A DNA stretch of 64,000 bases from Pseudo-nitzschia pungens. Taxonomy: Eukaryota > Bacillariophyta > Bacillariophyceae > Bacillariales > Bacillariaceae. The notes below the pieces were generated by a model. That model was not told the origin of the DNA and did not search any database. It saw only the letters and a list, made by a program, of their open reading frames with translations. The position numbers were made by a program, and so were the translations under genes. The DNA is taken from the NCBI GenBank assembly GCA_037355855.1, contig CM074762.1, forward strand, positions 744,001-808,000. Direction: 5' to 3'. This document shows positions 1 to 10,577 of the stretch, one piece after another. Each line of letters begins with the position of its first letter. The stretch's first letter is position 1.

Positions 1-1358
1 GGAGGAGGATTGAAAAATTGCAAAATCCCTTCGGCTCCAAGATGGCGATAGCGTCGGTGTTGTGGATTTGTCATTTTGCATAGGAAAGTTTTGTGTCTGG
101 CTTGTACCATTATTTCTTTGGGATGACAAAGATCGGGCTTCTCTTCTTGCCTTCGTCGATCCTCCTCGTAGCGAAAAGAGAGCAGTGTTAAATCTTTTTG
201 TGCATCCCAGAGGATGAAGAGAATCGATCCTTCGGTCTTGTGAAGACGTAGGCAAATCTTGAGTGGATTCTTGTCGAAAGAACTTGTCCCGTGTGTGCTC
301 GAGAGAAGTGTGTCGTGCGTAATTGTTGTTTTGTTCTAGTTTCGGCAAAGCAGCAGCAGTTTCCGTCCTATGCAAAGAAAACAACAAAAGAACAGCTGCC
401 AGTTGAGACGAGCGTCGTGTATATCTGCTTAGTAGGTCTGACTTTGCGGCGTGTTGCTCTCTCCTCATCATCTTGAACCGCTCCCTCGCTTATTTTATTG
501 TTGTCAACGACGTGTGGCTTTTGATTCCGGACTGTGTCTTTATGGAAGGTGTAAATGTGAGAGCAATCAGTGTATTGTGTGGACGTTGGTTTAAATAATG
601 CATACTGACTTTGCTTGGGGGTAAAGAGTGCTGTATGATGTGGAAAATTTAAAAAGAATATCGATTTTTGCTGATGTATTCACCAGGTGTACCGGTACCG
701 GTATGTGTGCGGGATGATGGAGATGACTGCGTGGTGGATTGCTTTCTGTAGTAGGTGGTCGTTTCCGTACATGCTGATATTATTATTCTTACTCATTAAA
801 ATCCCGAGTCGATTCGTCCATGCGTTCACAAAACAATCGCCCGGCGCGAAGACATTGCAGTTTTCACGCGAACGCGCGATTTGCTCTTTTGGGACCACTC
901 GTTGGAGCAACAACGAAACGTGACTCCATAACAAAAGACGTCGGAAAGTGATGAAGCTTCGACTCCGATAGAAGTCAATGAACTGAAGGTGACAGCACCT
1001 AATCTTACCGCACCTTTGTTGCATCTTACCTCTTCGGCAGGACCAACAACGACAATAACCTTACTGATCCCTTCTCCTCCTACAAACCTTTTCAACGCAA
1101 TATAGAATTCGCGTTCCCTGATTCCTCTCGAGATTTATCTTGGTGGAATGGATTCAAAGGATTCAATTCAACAACCCCCGTCTCGAAAGATTCCTACCCG
1201 TTTATCCTGATTGTTTCACTCTTTCCGTCTCTTCACTCGAACGAGAGAAGGGCAGAAATTTCTTGGCCGAATCAACTACCGGACTCCAATATCTACTGCT
1301 TGGGCTGTAATTTAATTTTGTTGCGGATTCCAAGCATCGAAAGTCGAACATCCCAAAC
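1..1358. other. Upstream region without a supported gene
   Basis: I find no convincing gene here. Short open frames exist on both strands, but they are low in information and overlap one another. The first ~90 bases could be the last codons of a gene lying outside the window; frames close at about 51 and 92, and neither tail is recognisable. The last few hundred bases are the presumed 5' leader and promoter of ELP3. No clear TATA box was identified. Confidence 0.5.
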
Positions 1359-3327
1359 ATGGTGGCACCAGCACAGGCAACATCAATAGCTACATCGGCA
1401 ACTCCAAATGATCACAAAACAAAATATGCATTGGCAGTTTCACTTGTCGTACAGGATTTAATCAAAGCCTACGATGCCGGGGACACGCTGAATTTCACAA
1501 AATTGAAAGGAACTGCCGCGAAAAAGTACAAACTCCAGGGCATCCCCAAACTAGCTGATATCCTCCAGGCCTTGCCCATCTCTTATCGAGCCAAACTATT
1601 GCCTTTCTTGCAGACGAAACCGGTCCGATCGGCATCAGGTGTAGCGGTAGTCGGTGCGTTGAATTTCTTTTTGCGATTCATTCCTTGGAAAGAACCAAAA
1701 CTATGGATTGCGTTCGAATTGCCAAATAATTATACTCATTATTTGCTCATCTTGTTGTGTTGCTTTCTATTCTGTTTGACCTACTTACTCTCTTGTACGC
1801 GTATGTTTTTCGACGAAAATCATTCTTGTGCAGCTGTTATGAGCAAACCCCACCGCTGTCCTCATATTGCATACACCGGAAATGTTTGCGTGTACTGCCC
1901 GGGAGGACCAGATTCCGATTTCGAATACTCTACCCAGGCTTACACAGGGTACGAGCCAACATCTATGCGAGCGATCCGGGCACGGTACGATCCGTTTTCG
2001 CAAGTAAAGGGGCGGGTAACACAGCTCAAAGCGATTGGACATGTAGTGGACAAGGTGGAATTTATCGTTATGGGCGGCACCTTTCTGTCTCTCGATAAGG
2101 AATACAAAGATTGGTTCATTCGAAATTTGCACGATGCTTTGAGTGGATATTCGTCGAACAGCGTTCAAGAATCGATTCGGTATTCGGAACAGGCGAAAAC
2201 AAAATGCATTGGGATTACCATTGAAACACGACCCGATTATTGTTTGAAACCGCATCTGGAAGAAATGTTGAGTTACGGTTGTACCCGCATTGAGATTGGC
2301 GTTCAGTCAATTTACGAAAGTGTGGCGAGAGAAACCAATCGTGGCCACACAGTGGCTGCGGTCTGCCATTCCTTTCAATTGGCAAAGGATTGTGGATTCA
2401 AGGTGGTCACACACATGATGCCCGATCTACCGAACATGGGATGGGAACGCGACCTGGCTGGTTTCGAGGAATATTTCGAAAACCCAATGTTTCGTAGTGA
2501 CGGGATGAAATTATACCCTACGCTGGTCATTCGAGGAACGGGATTGTACGAATTGTGGAAGACCGGGCGTTATCAAAATTACACACCCGACCAATTGGTT
2601 GAATTAACTGCTAAAATTCTGAGTCTCGTACCTCCGTGGACCCGATTGTATCGAATTCAAAGAGGTAAGTTTTTGCATTGCGTCGGTCCATGAACAAGTG
2701 TTATAAAGGTGGTACCTGCGCTAATCTTGCCATTTCAATGTTATAGACATTCCAATGCCGCTGGTAAGCAGTGGGGTAGAACATGGAAATTTGCGTGAAT
2801 TAGCCCTGCAAAAATTACAAGATTGGGATCTCCCTTGCATGGACATTCGAACGCGTGAGGTTGGCATGAAACAGATCCATTCTTCCGTGACACCAGATCA
2901 GGTGGAAATGATTCGTAGAGACTACACTGCCAATGGAGGATGGGAAACCTTCCTATCGTACGAAGATCCAACACAGGACATTTTGATTGGTTTGTTGCGA
3001 CTTCGAAAGCCGAACATGTCGAGTGCCTTTATGTCGGAAATCACCGAGCGACCGTGCAGTATTATTCGAGAATTGCACGTTTACGGAACGGCTGTAGCGG
3101 TTTCGGCACGAGATCCTACACGATTTCAACACCAGGGATTTGGTATCCTCCTCATGGAAGAAGCGGAACGAATAGCTAGGGAGGAGCATGGATCCGAAAA
3201 GATTTTGGTGATTTCGGGAGTTGGAACCCGGCATTATTACCGCAAGTTGGGTTATGAGCTTGATGGTCCATACATGAGCAAGCTGCTCATCGACACAGAC
3301 GACTGCGAGGAAATGAAAGAACAGTAG
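1359..3327 (+). CDS. ELP3: Elongator complex catalytic subunit Elp3 (radical SAM / acetyltransferase)
   Basis: Elp3 is the catalytic subunit of Elongator, which installs carboxymethyl-type modifications on wobble uridine of tRNAs. I read three exons: 1359-1653, 1834-2664 and 2747-3327, giving 568 residues, the usual Elp3 length. Exon 2 carries the radical-SAM cysteines as CX9CX2C in the segment [17 protein letters not shown], followed by the family-typical [19 protein letters not shown]. Exon 3 carries the C-terminal GNAT acetyltransferase domain, with [14 protein letters not shown] as the acetyl-CoA-binding loop and HYYRKLGY near the end. Intron 1 (1654-1833, GTGCGT...GCAG) is 180 nt and contains no in-frame stop, so an intron-blind reading inserts a hydrophobic 60-residue block that Elp3 proteins lack. 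Splicing restores the expected VAVVAVMSKPH junction. Intron 2 (2665-2746, GTAAGT...ATAG) restores RIQRDIPMPL. The ATG at 1359 is the first in frame. Confidence 0.96.
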
Positions 3328-3459
3328 AGCCATTATCACTCTATATGTAATTAATAACTACGTTTACAGACTTGTGCCATTTGAATACAATAATGGTATG
3401 CATTGATGGGACACTACGCAGTAACTCGTCATTAGTGAAACAATTTAGGGCCAATTAGT

Positions 3460-4773
3460 CTACCCGATGACAATGGATTCTCCACCGACTGCTATCCGTA
3501 GCTTTTTGCTTTCGGTAAGAAGAACACGCACAGTGGAATACGACGATAGATCACTAAGTGTGGCCAAATGTTTTTCTGTCGGTTGCACCTGCCATATCTC
3601 AATCGATTGATCTTCTTTGGCAGATTCTGGTGACGACGGCGACGGCGGCGACACTTCGTAGTTTACGAGCGCAGGCAACGGCGTGCCCTGTTCAATGACA
3701 ACGTTGTCTTTTTGGGCAATCGCGATAGCTATAGGAGACATGGTCGCCTCGATAGTCGTTGGAATATTCGTGGCTACAGCTTCCGTCGGATGGCTCAGAT
3801 TCCAATTGGCTTGCTTCGTGCATCCAATGGCAATGGCCTCGGAAGGATCGATCCCCGACGAAAGAAGTTTTCCGGGGAAAATGTTTTTCACGAGAGGTTT
3901 CAGCCATGCGTGCATGTTCCCACTGAGCAAGACCGTATCTATTTGGGTATGTTCCGTGGCCGTCTTGGTCAAGAAGTCCTTAGCGCTCCTGACCAGCTTT
4001 CCCGACAAGTAATCCCATTTGGCCTCGGAAATGGTCACCTGGCAATCCATACCCTCGTACAGACTCTCGACGCGAATCGTCAATGTGTTGTTGATTTGCA
4101 TTGTGGTCAATCCATTCTCACAGGCCCTCTGCAGCTTGGCACGGGCCTTTTTGGATTGCCATACCTCTCCCCGTGGAAACCTATGCTTGGTTTCGAATTG
4201 CTGTGCAACAGATTGTCCAAGTGTCTCCACGAGTGCCTCTCCGTGAACGGCATCGGTCTTTTTGGTTGATTCGAGACACCACAAGCCGCTAGTAGTTCTC
4301 CGAAGGAGAGCAACCTTGAGGGCAGAGGCACCTCCATCTACTACGAGAATCCGTTTGCTAGCCATCGATTCCGTCCTTTCGTCCAGATCGTACGCCAAGC
4401 ACACCGCCGCACCCTCTGTTATCACTCCTCGTCCAGATTGTTTCAAGGCACTCAACCATTCTTCTGATATCCTTTCGTCGTTGGGAATGCTAGCAATGAC
4501 ACTCAGATCTTTTGTGTGTGCGGCATCGTGTGCCAGCGGCATAAGCTTTTCTGTAATGTATCGATCCAGATTTTCTGCCGTAACCGGGATGGTGTTTCTT
4601 GCGCTGAAAGTGCTGCCGTCGCCCGATTCGTCCGCCGGGAGGACGACGCGGGTCGCTCGATGTCCGTCGCTGTTGTGAGCGCAGATTGGATGGTTGGAGT
4701 GGTCATCAAACGTTGCGACGCGGGCATTGTAGCTCCCTAAATCAATTCCTACAGCAATTGTTTTGGAGGACAT
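3460..4773 (-). CDS. Hsp70-like protein of the HSPA14/Ssz1 type
   Basis: This is a 437-residue actin-fold ATPase related to Hsp70. The phosphate-1 loop reads VGIDLGSYNARVA near the N-terminus and the phosphate-2 loop reads ILVVDGGASALKVALL. The adenosine motif is degenerate (VLLSGNMHAW instead of the usual GGS/T-R form). The protein is far shorter than canonical Hsp70 (~640) because the C-terminal part is a short divergent segment with a Pro/Ser linker, as in Ssz1/HSPA14. In yeast and mammals these atypical Hsp70s pair with a J-protein as the ribosome-associated complex that helps nascent-chain folding. That role here is inferred from family resemblance. The ATG at 4773 fits the family start. 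The gene converges on ELP3 with only 132 nt between stops. Confidence 0.8.
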   Translation of the reverse strand: MSSKTIAVGIDLGSYNARVATFDDHSNHPICAHNSDGHRATRVVLPADESGDGSTFSARNTIPVTAENLDRYITEKLMPLAHDAAHTKDLSVIASIPNDERISEEWLSALKQSGRGVITEGAAVCLAYDLDERTESMASKRILVVDGGASALKVALLRRTTSGLWCLESTKKTDAVHGEALVETLGQSVAQQFETKHRFPRGEVWQSKKARAKLQRACENGLTTMQINNTLTIRVESLYEGMDCQVTISEAKWDYLSGKLVRSAKDFLTKTATEHTQIDTVLLSGNMHAWLKPLVKNIFPGKLLSSGIDPSEAIAIGCTKQANWNLSHPTEAVATNIPTTIEATMSPIAIAIAQKDNVVIEQGTPLPALVNYEVSPPSPSSPESAKEDQSIEIWQVQPTEKHLATLSDLSSYSTVRVLLTESKKLRIAVGGESIVIG

Positions 4774-5777
4774 GGTTCTCCGAAATGATTGTAACAGCGA
4801 AATGGAATGAACCGATGCAGAAATTTCGGGTGTGCGTGCTCGGGTAGATCTTATCTGGAACTGGCTGAGCCGTTGACAATGATGTTACCATGGAAGGTAG
4901 AATCTCGACGTTTCAAGAACTCCCGACAAAGATCTATGAACCTGGAACGATGTCGACGATATTGCTATGCGGCATGCGACCGGTATTAGATGTGGTCGGT
5001 CGCAGATCTGCGATCGTTAGTTGAAACTCGGAACGCAATACTCGTTTTCGATCGAGCGAATGACGAAAGAAAAAAGTTTCCTTTTTTGATGGAGAGGAGA
5101 AAAAAGAGGGGAGTCATACTAGAACGGGAGGGGGACAGACACATATGTTATGTAGATGATATAGGTATGAATATACAAATTCAACCATGAACTTAATCAT
5201 CGTATGTAAGAATACTGTGCACGATAGCAACGACTCCCATGACCTATGAACATACCACCACAAGTGTGGAGCTTAATTGTTCGCTTTTGTTTTTAAAAAA
5301 AAACAATCGTTGCCCATTCGTCCTTCTTCCAGCACGATGACAAGGGAACGCATACCGACAAATTTTTCTTGATACGGGACTCGGAAAAATTTAGGCGCAA
5401 AAAGGTTTTTTCCCTACACGACAAGTTCGACATCTCAAGTTTTTCCAAAACTTCATCGTAGAAAGAACAAACAAACCGACAGAGTTGAACAGTCGGCAAA
5501 ATTATACGAGTACAGATCGAATGATGGAATATCTGCACCAACCAGAATCGGTACGTACATGCTCGACAACCATTGATATTAAGTGCCGTCGACACCTCTC
5601 CAACATACCGATACCTCCAACTTGTGGAGTTGAAGTGCAACCAAACAAACAGCACTCGAGACTTCCCTGCTCATCAAAGGAGGTTCCACCAAGACATAGC
5701 CCAGCCCAACAGTAAGGGAACGAATTCAATCGAGTTCTCTGCAAACCTTTTACAACACCTCGCCGTATTGTGGGAAG
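4774..5777. promoter_or_regulatory. Divergent intergenic region, Hsp70-like / repeat secreted protein
   Basis: This ~1-kb spacer separates two divergent genes and must hold both promoters. It has A-rich and purine-rich runs around 5065-5115 and a poly-A run near 5293. Small open frames on both strands overlap each other and show no domain. No TATA box or known operator was recognised. Confidence 0.4.
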
Positions 5778-8700
5778 ATGAACATGTCGCTCGTCGAAAT
5801 CGGCACGACGACAGAAAAATCTAGAAAACGACGGCGACAGCAACATTGTGATCATGTCAAAACCAACAGAAGGAAGAGTCCGATTATCACACAATCGTTC
5901 ATGATGACTATTTTGCTAGCAGTGTGTGCCGTGGTGGTTCAGGGAGAGTTGCGTACGCTTCGACATCATCGATTGCCAGAGCAGCAGAAACAGCAGCATG
6001 CACGAATAATTCCGTCGAGGATCGGACAGCAACGACAACAACAACAACAACAGCAACAACAATACCAGCGGGCATTGTTGGAAGCCAGATCCGAATTGAG
6101 AAATGAAATATATTACGGTATTGGAAAGCATCCCAATGACGGACTGACATCAGAGCTTAAAGAGAGTTCTCTGAGGAAATCTGTGGAGAATAATTCAAAC
6201 ATCACAGAAAAATACAGCGGCGAGGAGTTACGGCCAATTTTAAGATCTGGATCCAAAGCGAAAAGCGAGACACAATACGGGATCGGAAAGCATACCAACA
6301 GCGATCGGGCATCAAAAGTTGTAGTTGTTTCTGCAGGGATACCGAAGAAGACTAATTCACATCTAGATGGCATAGACAACGTCGAGGAGTTGCATGCAGT
6401 ATCGGAATCCGAGTCGGAAATGAGAAGTGAGGTGCAATACGGAATTGGGAAACGTCCCAGTGACGAACGGATATCAGAAATTGAAATATTTTCTGTGAAT
6501 GAATCGATGAGGAATGATTCAGATGTCGATGGAATGGACATCGATGAGGATTTTGCTGAAGGCCTGTACGACGGCATAAATGACGTCGATAGCTACAGTA
6601 CGTACTTTGCGAATTTGGATAATGGTAAGACCAATCAAGTCTACAGCGGTGGTCTGAGGATAAAGGCTGCCCCCGTCGACTCCGGAGAAACGGCTGGTTC
6701 GAACAATTATGCGATTGGAAATGATCGGAAGAAGAAAAGAAAGAAGCCAAAGAAGAAGCAAAGGAAGAAGCAAATACCTCTCGAAAAATTGAACGATTTC
6801 TCTCATCAGTCATTGCAAACAATGCGGACTGAAGCTCCCGATCACGATTTTATGAGTAGTGGATCGAAGTGCCTCGTTTCGGACTACGAATGTTGTGGGG
6901 TTTCCGACTGCAGAGATGGTAGTGACATTTGCGTCAACCGACATTGCATCGACGATGGGTATTTTCGATTCACACTCCATTGGATCGGTGACGATGACTA
7001 TGACTTATTTGTCATCACACCAGGTGGCACGGAGATATCCTACAAAAACCTAGTGGACCCAGTCAGTTTAGGAAAATTTGGGGAGGAGATGACTCAGGAA
7101 CAGTACGGCTACCACGTAGAAAATATTTATTTTCCGTTCGAGGGTGGTCCACCAGGGGTGTATCGTTTCTTTGTTCGCCCGTTTATGACTGTGGGGAAAA
7201 GTGATAACTGGACCGTAACTGTTGTGATAGATGGGAATATTGTCGTTTCTGAGTCGGGAATCGGAGCTTCGGAATCATTCTACTGTAAGAAAGATCCCAA
7301 TCCAACTATATCACCAACGATATCACCAACTATATCACCTACGACAGTGTTTCCGACGCAAAGTCCCCTTGAAGATATTTTAACTCCATCATCGTATCCG
7401 ACATCTCATCCGACATCTCATCCGACATCTCATCCGACATTATATCCGACATTATATCCGACATCTCATCCGACATTATATCCGACACCAACGATTGCAT
7501 TTCCAGTAGAACACCCGAATCGACCTCCCCTCGGACAAGATCGACCTCCTCTTGGAAGCGAACCAACTCTGTCACCGGCTGCTGTGTCGTCGTTCTTTCC
7601 GACGAGTCCGGAACAAGACTTTCCATCGGAAAACAACGAATGCAGCATAGCAACGGGGGACGAATGTTGTGTGACTTTCGATTGCCAAAAAGCTGAATCT
7701 GTATGTGAGCAAAGAACTTGCATCAGGGAGGGGAATCTGAGGGTTACATTAGTCTGGACTGGGGATGAAGACTTAGATCTGTTCGTGATCACTCCGGATG
7801 GAGTCCAGATTTCCGAAAGTAACCCGCATGACGTGTTTTCTGGAGGTAGATTGGAGCGGAGTACGACCGATCAAAACTCCTTCGGGTATCACGTTGAAAA
7901 TATTTACTTTCCAAAGGAGAATCCACCAAATGGAACCTACGAATACGGAGTTCGGTCGAGTGCTAAAACTAATGTAGGTGATTCATGGTCGATAGAAATT
8001 CACGACGAGGGTCAACTAGTGAACAAACAATTCGGATCCGGCGATTCGGTGACTTTCACACACTTCAGAAGTGGGGGTGCAGACGGTCCACAGAGGCCAA
8101 ACCCGCAACCTTCGAGATGCAGTCCTCTGGAGGAAGAATGCTGCATAGATACAGATTGTGCAGATGCTAGTGGAGATCTTTGTGTTCAGAGGACATGCAT
8201 CAACGAGGGCTCGTTGAGAATAAGTTTGGAATGGATTGGAGATGACGACCTACAACTCAACGTAAAAACTCCGGCAAATGCAGTGATATCAGAAAGTTTG
8301 GATTTCGACACTGAGTCAGGGGGTCGGTACCAGAGTTCGGAACCATCTACCTTTGGTTTCCATGTAAAAAGCGTATTTTTTCCACCTTCTGGCGCTCCAT
8401 TTGGTACCTACGATGTTAGTGTAAACCCGGGATGTGTGAACGGCGTCGGGGGCGACATTTGGACCATGAGAGTTTATGAAAATGGGAAAAAAAGATTTGA
8501 AGAAGTTGGAATTGGGAGCTCAAGCGTGTTCCGCTACGAGCTAGGGTCAGTCATGCCAATTGCAACAACGACTCCCACGTCAGCACCACAATTAAAACCA
8601 ACGGATGGTTCTGATTTTTGCACAATTGACTCCGATTGCATTGATAACCAAGTATGTATCGGGAAGGCATGCATTTACGAAGGAAACCCAAGGTTTACTT

Positions 8701-10505
8701 TACAATGGCCTGGGAGTAGTTTGTACAGCTTGACAGTGGTCACACCAGGTGGCAAATATATCTCTGCCTATTCACCTTTTGATCCGGACTCAGGGGGTAT
8801 GTTCGAAGGACCGACACAGCAACGTATATCTGGTGATGATGTAGAAAGCGTTTTTTTTTCGATTGAAGGAGGCCCACTAGGCTTGTACACGTATTATGTC
8901 ACGAAATCAGGAGGTGGAAACTCTGAAGAAATTTGGAGCATGACAGTATCTGTAAATGGCAAACCTGTTGCGAGACAAACTGGATCCGGTAAATCTGACT
9001 CATTCGTGTTTCAATATCGAGGAGTAGATGAACATGAGAACGATGTGACATCAATGCCAATATCAGCACCAGTTTCAGAGCCCGTATCAGCACCTGTTCC
9101 AGCGTCAAGCACGCCTGATCAGGTGGGATGCAACCAGCACATAGATTGTTTGTCAGATGAAATGTGTTCTTTTGGTTTGTGTGTGAAGAAAGGTGCTCCA
9201 CAATTTCTACTGTCATGGGAAGGGGACTTTGATGTCACACTAGTTGTTGTGACGCCAGCAGGAAAAACTATATCATGGCAAGATCAGCACGATGTTGAAT
9301 CGGGGGGAAAATTTGATGAACACATTGACAATGAAAAAAATCGCCGCATTGAAAACATATATTTTGCCCTCAGTCAGGGACCTATTGGAGTATATCCATA
9401 CTATGTCCATTCGTATCACACGGATGGGAAGGACAATGTTTGGACGCTTGGGATATATGTTGATGGTAAAGAGGTCAAGAGAGAAAGTGGTCGGGGTTCA
9501 TCAGAAGTTCTCTTCTTCGACTACTTGGGGAACACACCCACTTTGGATGATGGATGCAACTGGCACATAGATTGTTTGTCAGATGAAATGTGTTCTTTTG
9601 GTTTGTGTGTGAAGAAAGGTGCTCCACAATTTCTACTGTCATGGGAAGGGGACTTTGATGTCGCTCTAGCTGTTGTGACGCCAGCAGGAAAAACTATATC
9701 ATGGCAAGATCAGCACGATGTTGAATCGGGGGGAAAATTTGATGAACACATTGACAATGAAAAAAATCGCCGCATTGAAAACATATATTTTGCCCTCAGT
9801 CAGGGACCTATTGGAGTATATCCATATTATGTCCATTCGTATCACACGGATGGCAAGGACGATGTTTGGACGCTTGGGATATACGTTGATGGTAAAGAGG
9901 TCAAGAGAGAAAGTGGTCAGGGTTCATCAGAAGTTCTCTTCTTCGACTACTCGGGGAACACACCAATTTCAAACACTCCTACTTCAACACCCATCTCGAA
10001 CACACCCACTTTGGATGATCTCAATTCTGACGTGCACGAGGAGGAGGCCTGCGACCCGCTGACAATATCTGATAACCAATGCTGCTCGGATTCGGAATGT
10101 TTCCCAAACGAAGCCTGTGCTTCTCAAACCTGTGTCGATGAGGGTAATCCACGATTCACGCTTTCGTGGAAAGGGTCAAATGATTTGGATCTGTTGGTGG
10201 TCACTCCACTTCAGACAACTATTTCTTTCTCGAGCATATATGATCCAAAAAGCGGCGGAAAATTTGGCGAGGACTTCGATCAATATGAATATGGTCTACA
10301 CGTAGAAAATATATACTTTCCAATGAATGGGGGTCCTGTTGGAGAATACTCGTTTTACGTACGGAGTTTCCTCTCAAATGGAGAAAACGATAAATGGACG
10401 GTTCGTGTTTTTGTCAAAGGGAAAGAACAATATTCAGTTAGTGGGACCGGTAATTCGGGAAAACTTACTTATACTTTGGGCCCATTGGATTCATACAGCA
10501 GGTGA
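5778..10505 (+). CDS. Large secreted protein with seven Cys-rich/beta-sandwich repeat units
   Basis: An intronless 1575-residue frame. A hydrophobic segment at residues 42-56 (MMTILLAVCAVVVQG) looks like a signal peptide. If the ATG at 5901 is used it becomes a textbook N-terminal signal, while the ATG at 5778 adds a basic leader. Next come a poly-Gln stretch, three 54-residue repeats centred on YGIGK, a very basic Lys/Arg run (~residues 317-335), and then seven units beginning near residues 364, 620, 780, 947, 1117, 1259 and 1423. Each unit has a short module of 4-6 cysteines (CCxxxDC...CV...CI) followed by ~115 residues with L-W-x-GDDDxDLxVxTPxG, SGG and HVENIYFPxxGxPxGxY motifs. The second part resembles the DUF2135/YfaP-type beta-sandwich; this is my inference from motif shape. 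Pro/Thr/Ser linkers separate some units. It is likely extracellular or cell-wall associated; function unknown. Confidence 0.8.
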   Translation: MNMSLVEIGTTTEKSRKRRRQQHCDHVKTNRRKSPIITQSFMMTILLAVCAVVVQGELRTLRHHRLPEQQKQQHARIIPSRIGQQRQQQQQQQQQYQRALLEARSELRNEIYYGIGKHPNDGLTSELKESSLRKSVENNSNITEKYSGEELRPILRSGSKAKSETQYGIGKHTNSDRASKVVVVSAGIPKKTNSHLDGIDNVEELHAVSESESEMRSEVQYGIGKRPSDERISEIEIFSVNESMRNDSDVDGMDIDEDFAEGLYDGINDVDSYSTYFANLDNGKTNQVYSGGLRIKAAPVDSGETAGSNNYAIGNDRKKKRKKPKKKQRKKQIPLEKLNDFSHQSLQTMRTEAPDHDFMSSGSKCLVSDYECCGVSDCRDGSDICVNRHCIDDGYFRFTLHWIGDDDYDLFVITPGGTEISYKNLVDPVSLGKFGEEMTQEQYGYHVENIYFPFEGGPPGVYRFFVRPFMTVGKSDNWTVTVVIDGNIVVSESGIGASESFYCKKDPNPTISPTISPTISPTTVFPTQSPLEDILTPSSYPTSHPTSHPTSHPTLYPTLYPTSHPTLYPTPTIAFPVEHPNRPPLGQDRPPLGSEPTLSPAAVSSFFPTSPEQDFPSENNECSIATGDECCVTFDCQKAESVCEQRTCIREGNLRVTLVWTGDEDLDLFVITPDGVQISESNPHDVFSGGRLERSTTDQNSFGYHVENIYFPKENPPNGTYEYGVRSSAKTNVGDSWSIEIHDEGQLVNKQFGSGDSVTFTHFRSGGADGPQRPNPQPSRCSPLEEECCIDTDCADASGDLCVQRTCINEGSLRISLEWIGDDDLQLNVKTPANAVISESLDFDTESGGRYQSSEPSTFGFHVKSVFFPPSGAPFGTYDVSVNPGCVNGVGGDIWTMRVYENGKKRFEEVGIGSSSVFRYELGSVMPIATTTPTSAPQLKPTDGSDFCTIDSDCIDNQVCIGKACIYEGNPRFTLQWPGSSLYSLTVVTPGGKYISAYSPFDPDSGGMFEGPTQQRISGDDVESVFFSIEGGPLGLYTYYVTKSGGGNSEEIWSMTVSVNGKPVARQTGSGKSDSFVFQYRGVDEHENDVTSMPISAPVSEPVSAPVPASSTPDQVGCNQHIDCLSDEMCSFGLCVKKGAPQFLLSWEGDFDVTLVVVTPAGKTISWQDQHDVESGGKFDEHIDNEKNRRIENIYFALSQGPIGVYPYYVHSYHTDGKDNVWTLGIYVDGKEVKRESGRGSSEVLFFDYLGNTPTLDDGCNWHIDCLSDEMCSFGLCVKKGAPQFLLSWEGDFDVALAVVTPAGKTISWQDQHDVESGGKFDEHIDNEKNRRIENIYFALSQGPIGVYPYYVHSYHTDGKDDVWTLGIYVDGKEVKRESGQGSSEVLFFDYSGNTPISNTPTSTPISNTPTLDDLNSDVHEEEACDPLTISDNQCCSDSECFPNEACASQTCVDEGNPRFTLSWKGSNDLDLLVVTPLQTTISFSSIYDPKSGGKFGEDFDQYEYGLHVENIYFPMNGGPVGEYSFYVRSFLSNGENDKWTVRVFVKGKEQYSVSGTGNSGKLTYTLGPLDSYSR
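6100..6590 (+). repeat. Three in-frame 162-bp (54-codon) YGIGK repeats
   Basis: The Tyr codon of YGIGK sits at 6114, 6276 and 6438, exactly 162 bases apart each time. Each copy carries acidic residues before the motif and a Ser/Asn-rich tail after it. The copies have diverged elsewhere. This is a coding repeat inside the large secreted protein. Confidence 0.85.
7300..7500 (+). repeat. Low-complexity Pro-Thr/His-Ser coding repeat
   Basis: Tandem copies of ISPT and then of SHPT/LYPT codons (about 12-15 bases per unit) form a Thr/Pro-rich linker between the first and second units of the secreted protein. It is probably an extended, possibly glycosylated spacer. Confidence 0.85.
9127..9978 (+). 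repeat. Near-identical 426-bp in-frame tandem duplication
   Basis: The block starting at 9127 recurs at 9553 with only a few base differences over 142 codons. It encodes units five and six of the secreted protein. The other five units are much more diverged, so this copy event is recent or the copies are kept alike by gene conversion. Confidence 0.93.
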
Positions 10506-10577
10506 CCATGTGTCTGTTTAAGGAAGCATTACAGTATACACACTTTCGTTAAGCTATTCGTTTTTGCAAATGCATGT

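Noticed and set aside
291..476. 61-codon open frame near the left edge
   Set aside because: No domain, no homologous look, and overlapping alternatives on both strands; expected by chance.
1654..1833. Genuine transmembrane insertion in Elp3
   Set aside because: The segment has GT-AG ends and its removal restores the family-conserved sequence exactly.
7380..7490. CRISPR-like array
   Set aside because: Short 12-15 bp units without spacers inside an open reading frame; this is a Pro/Thr coding repeat.
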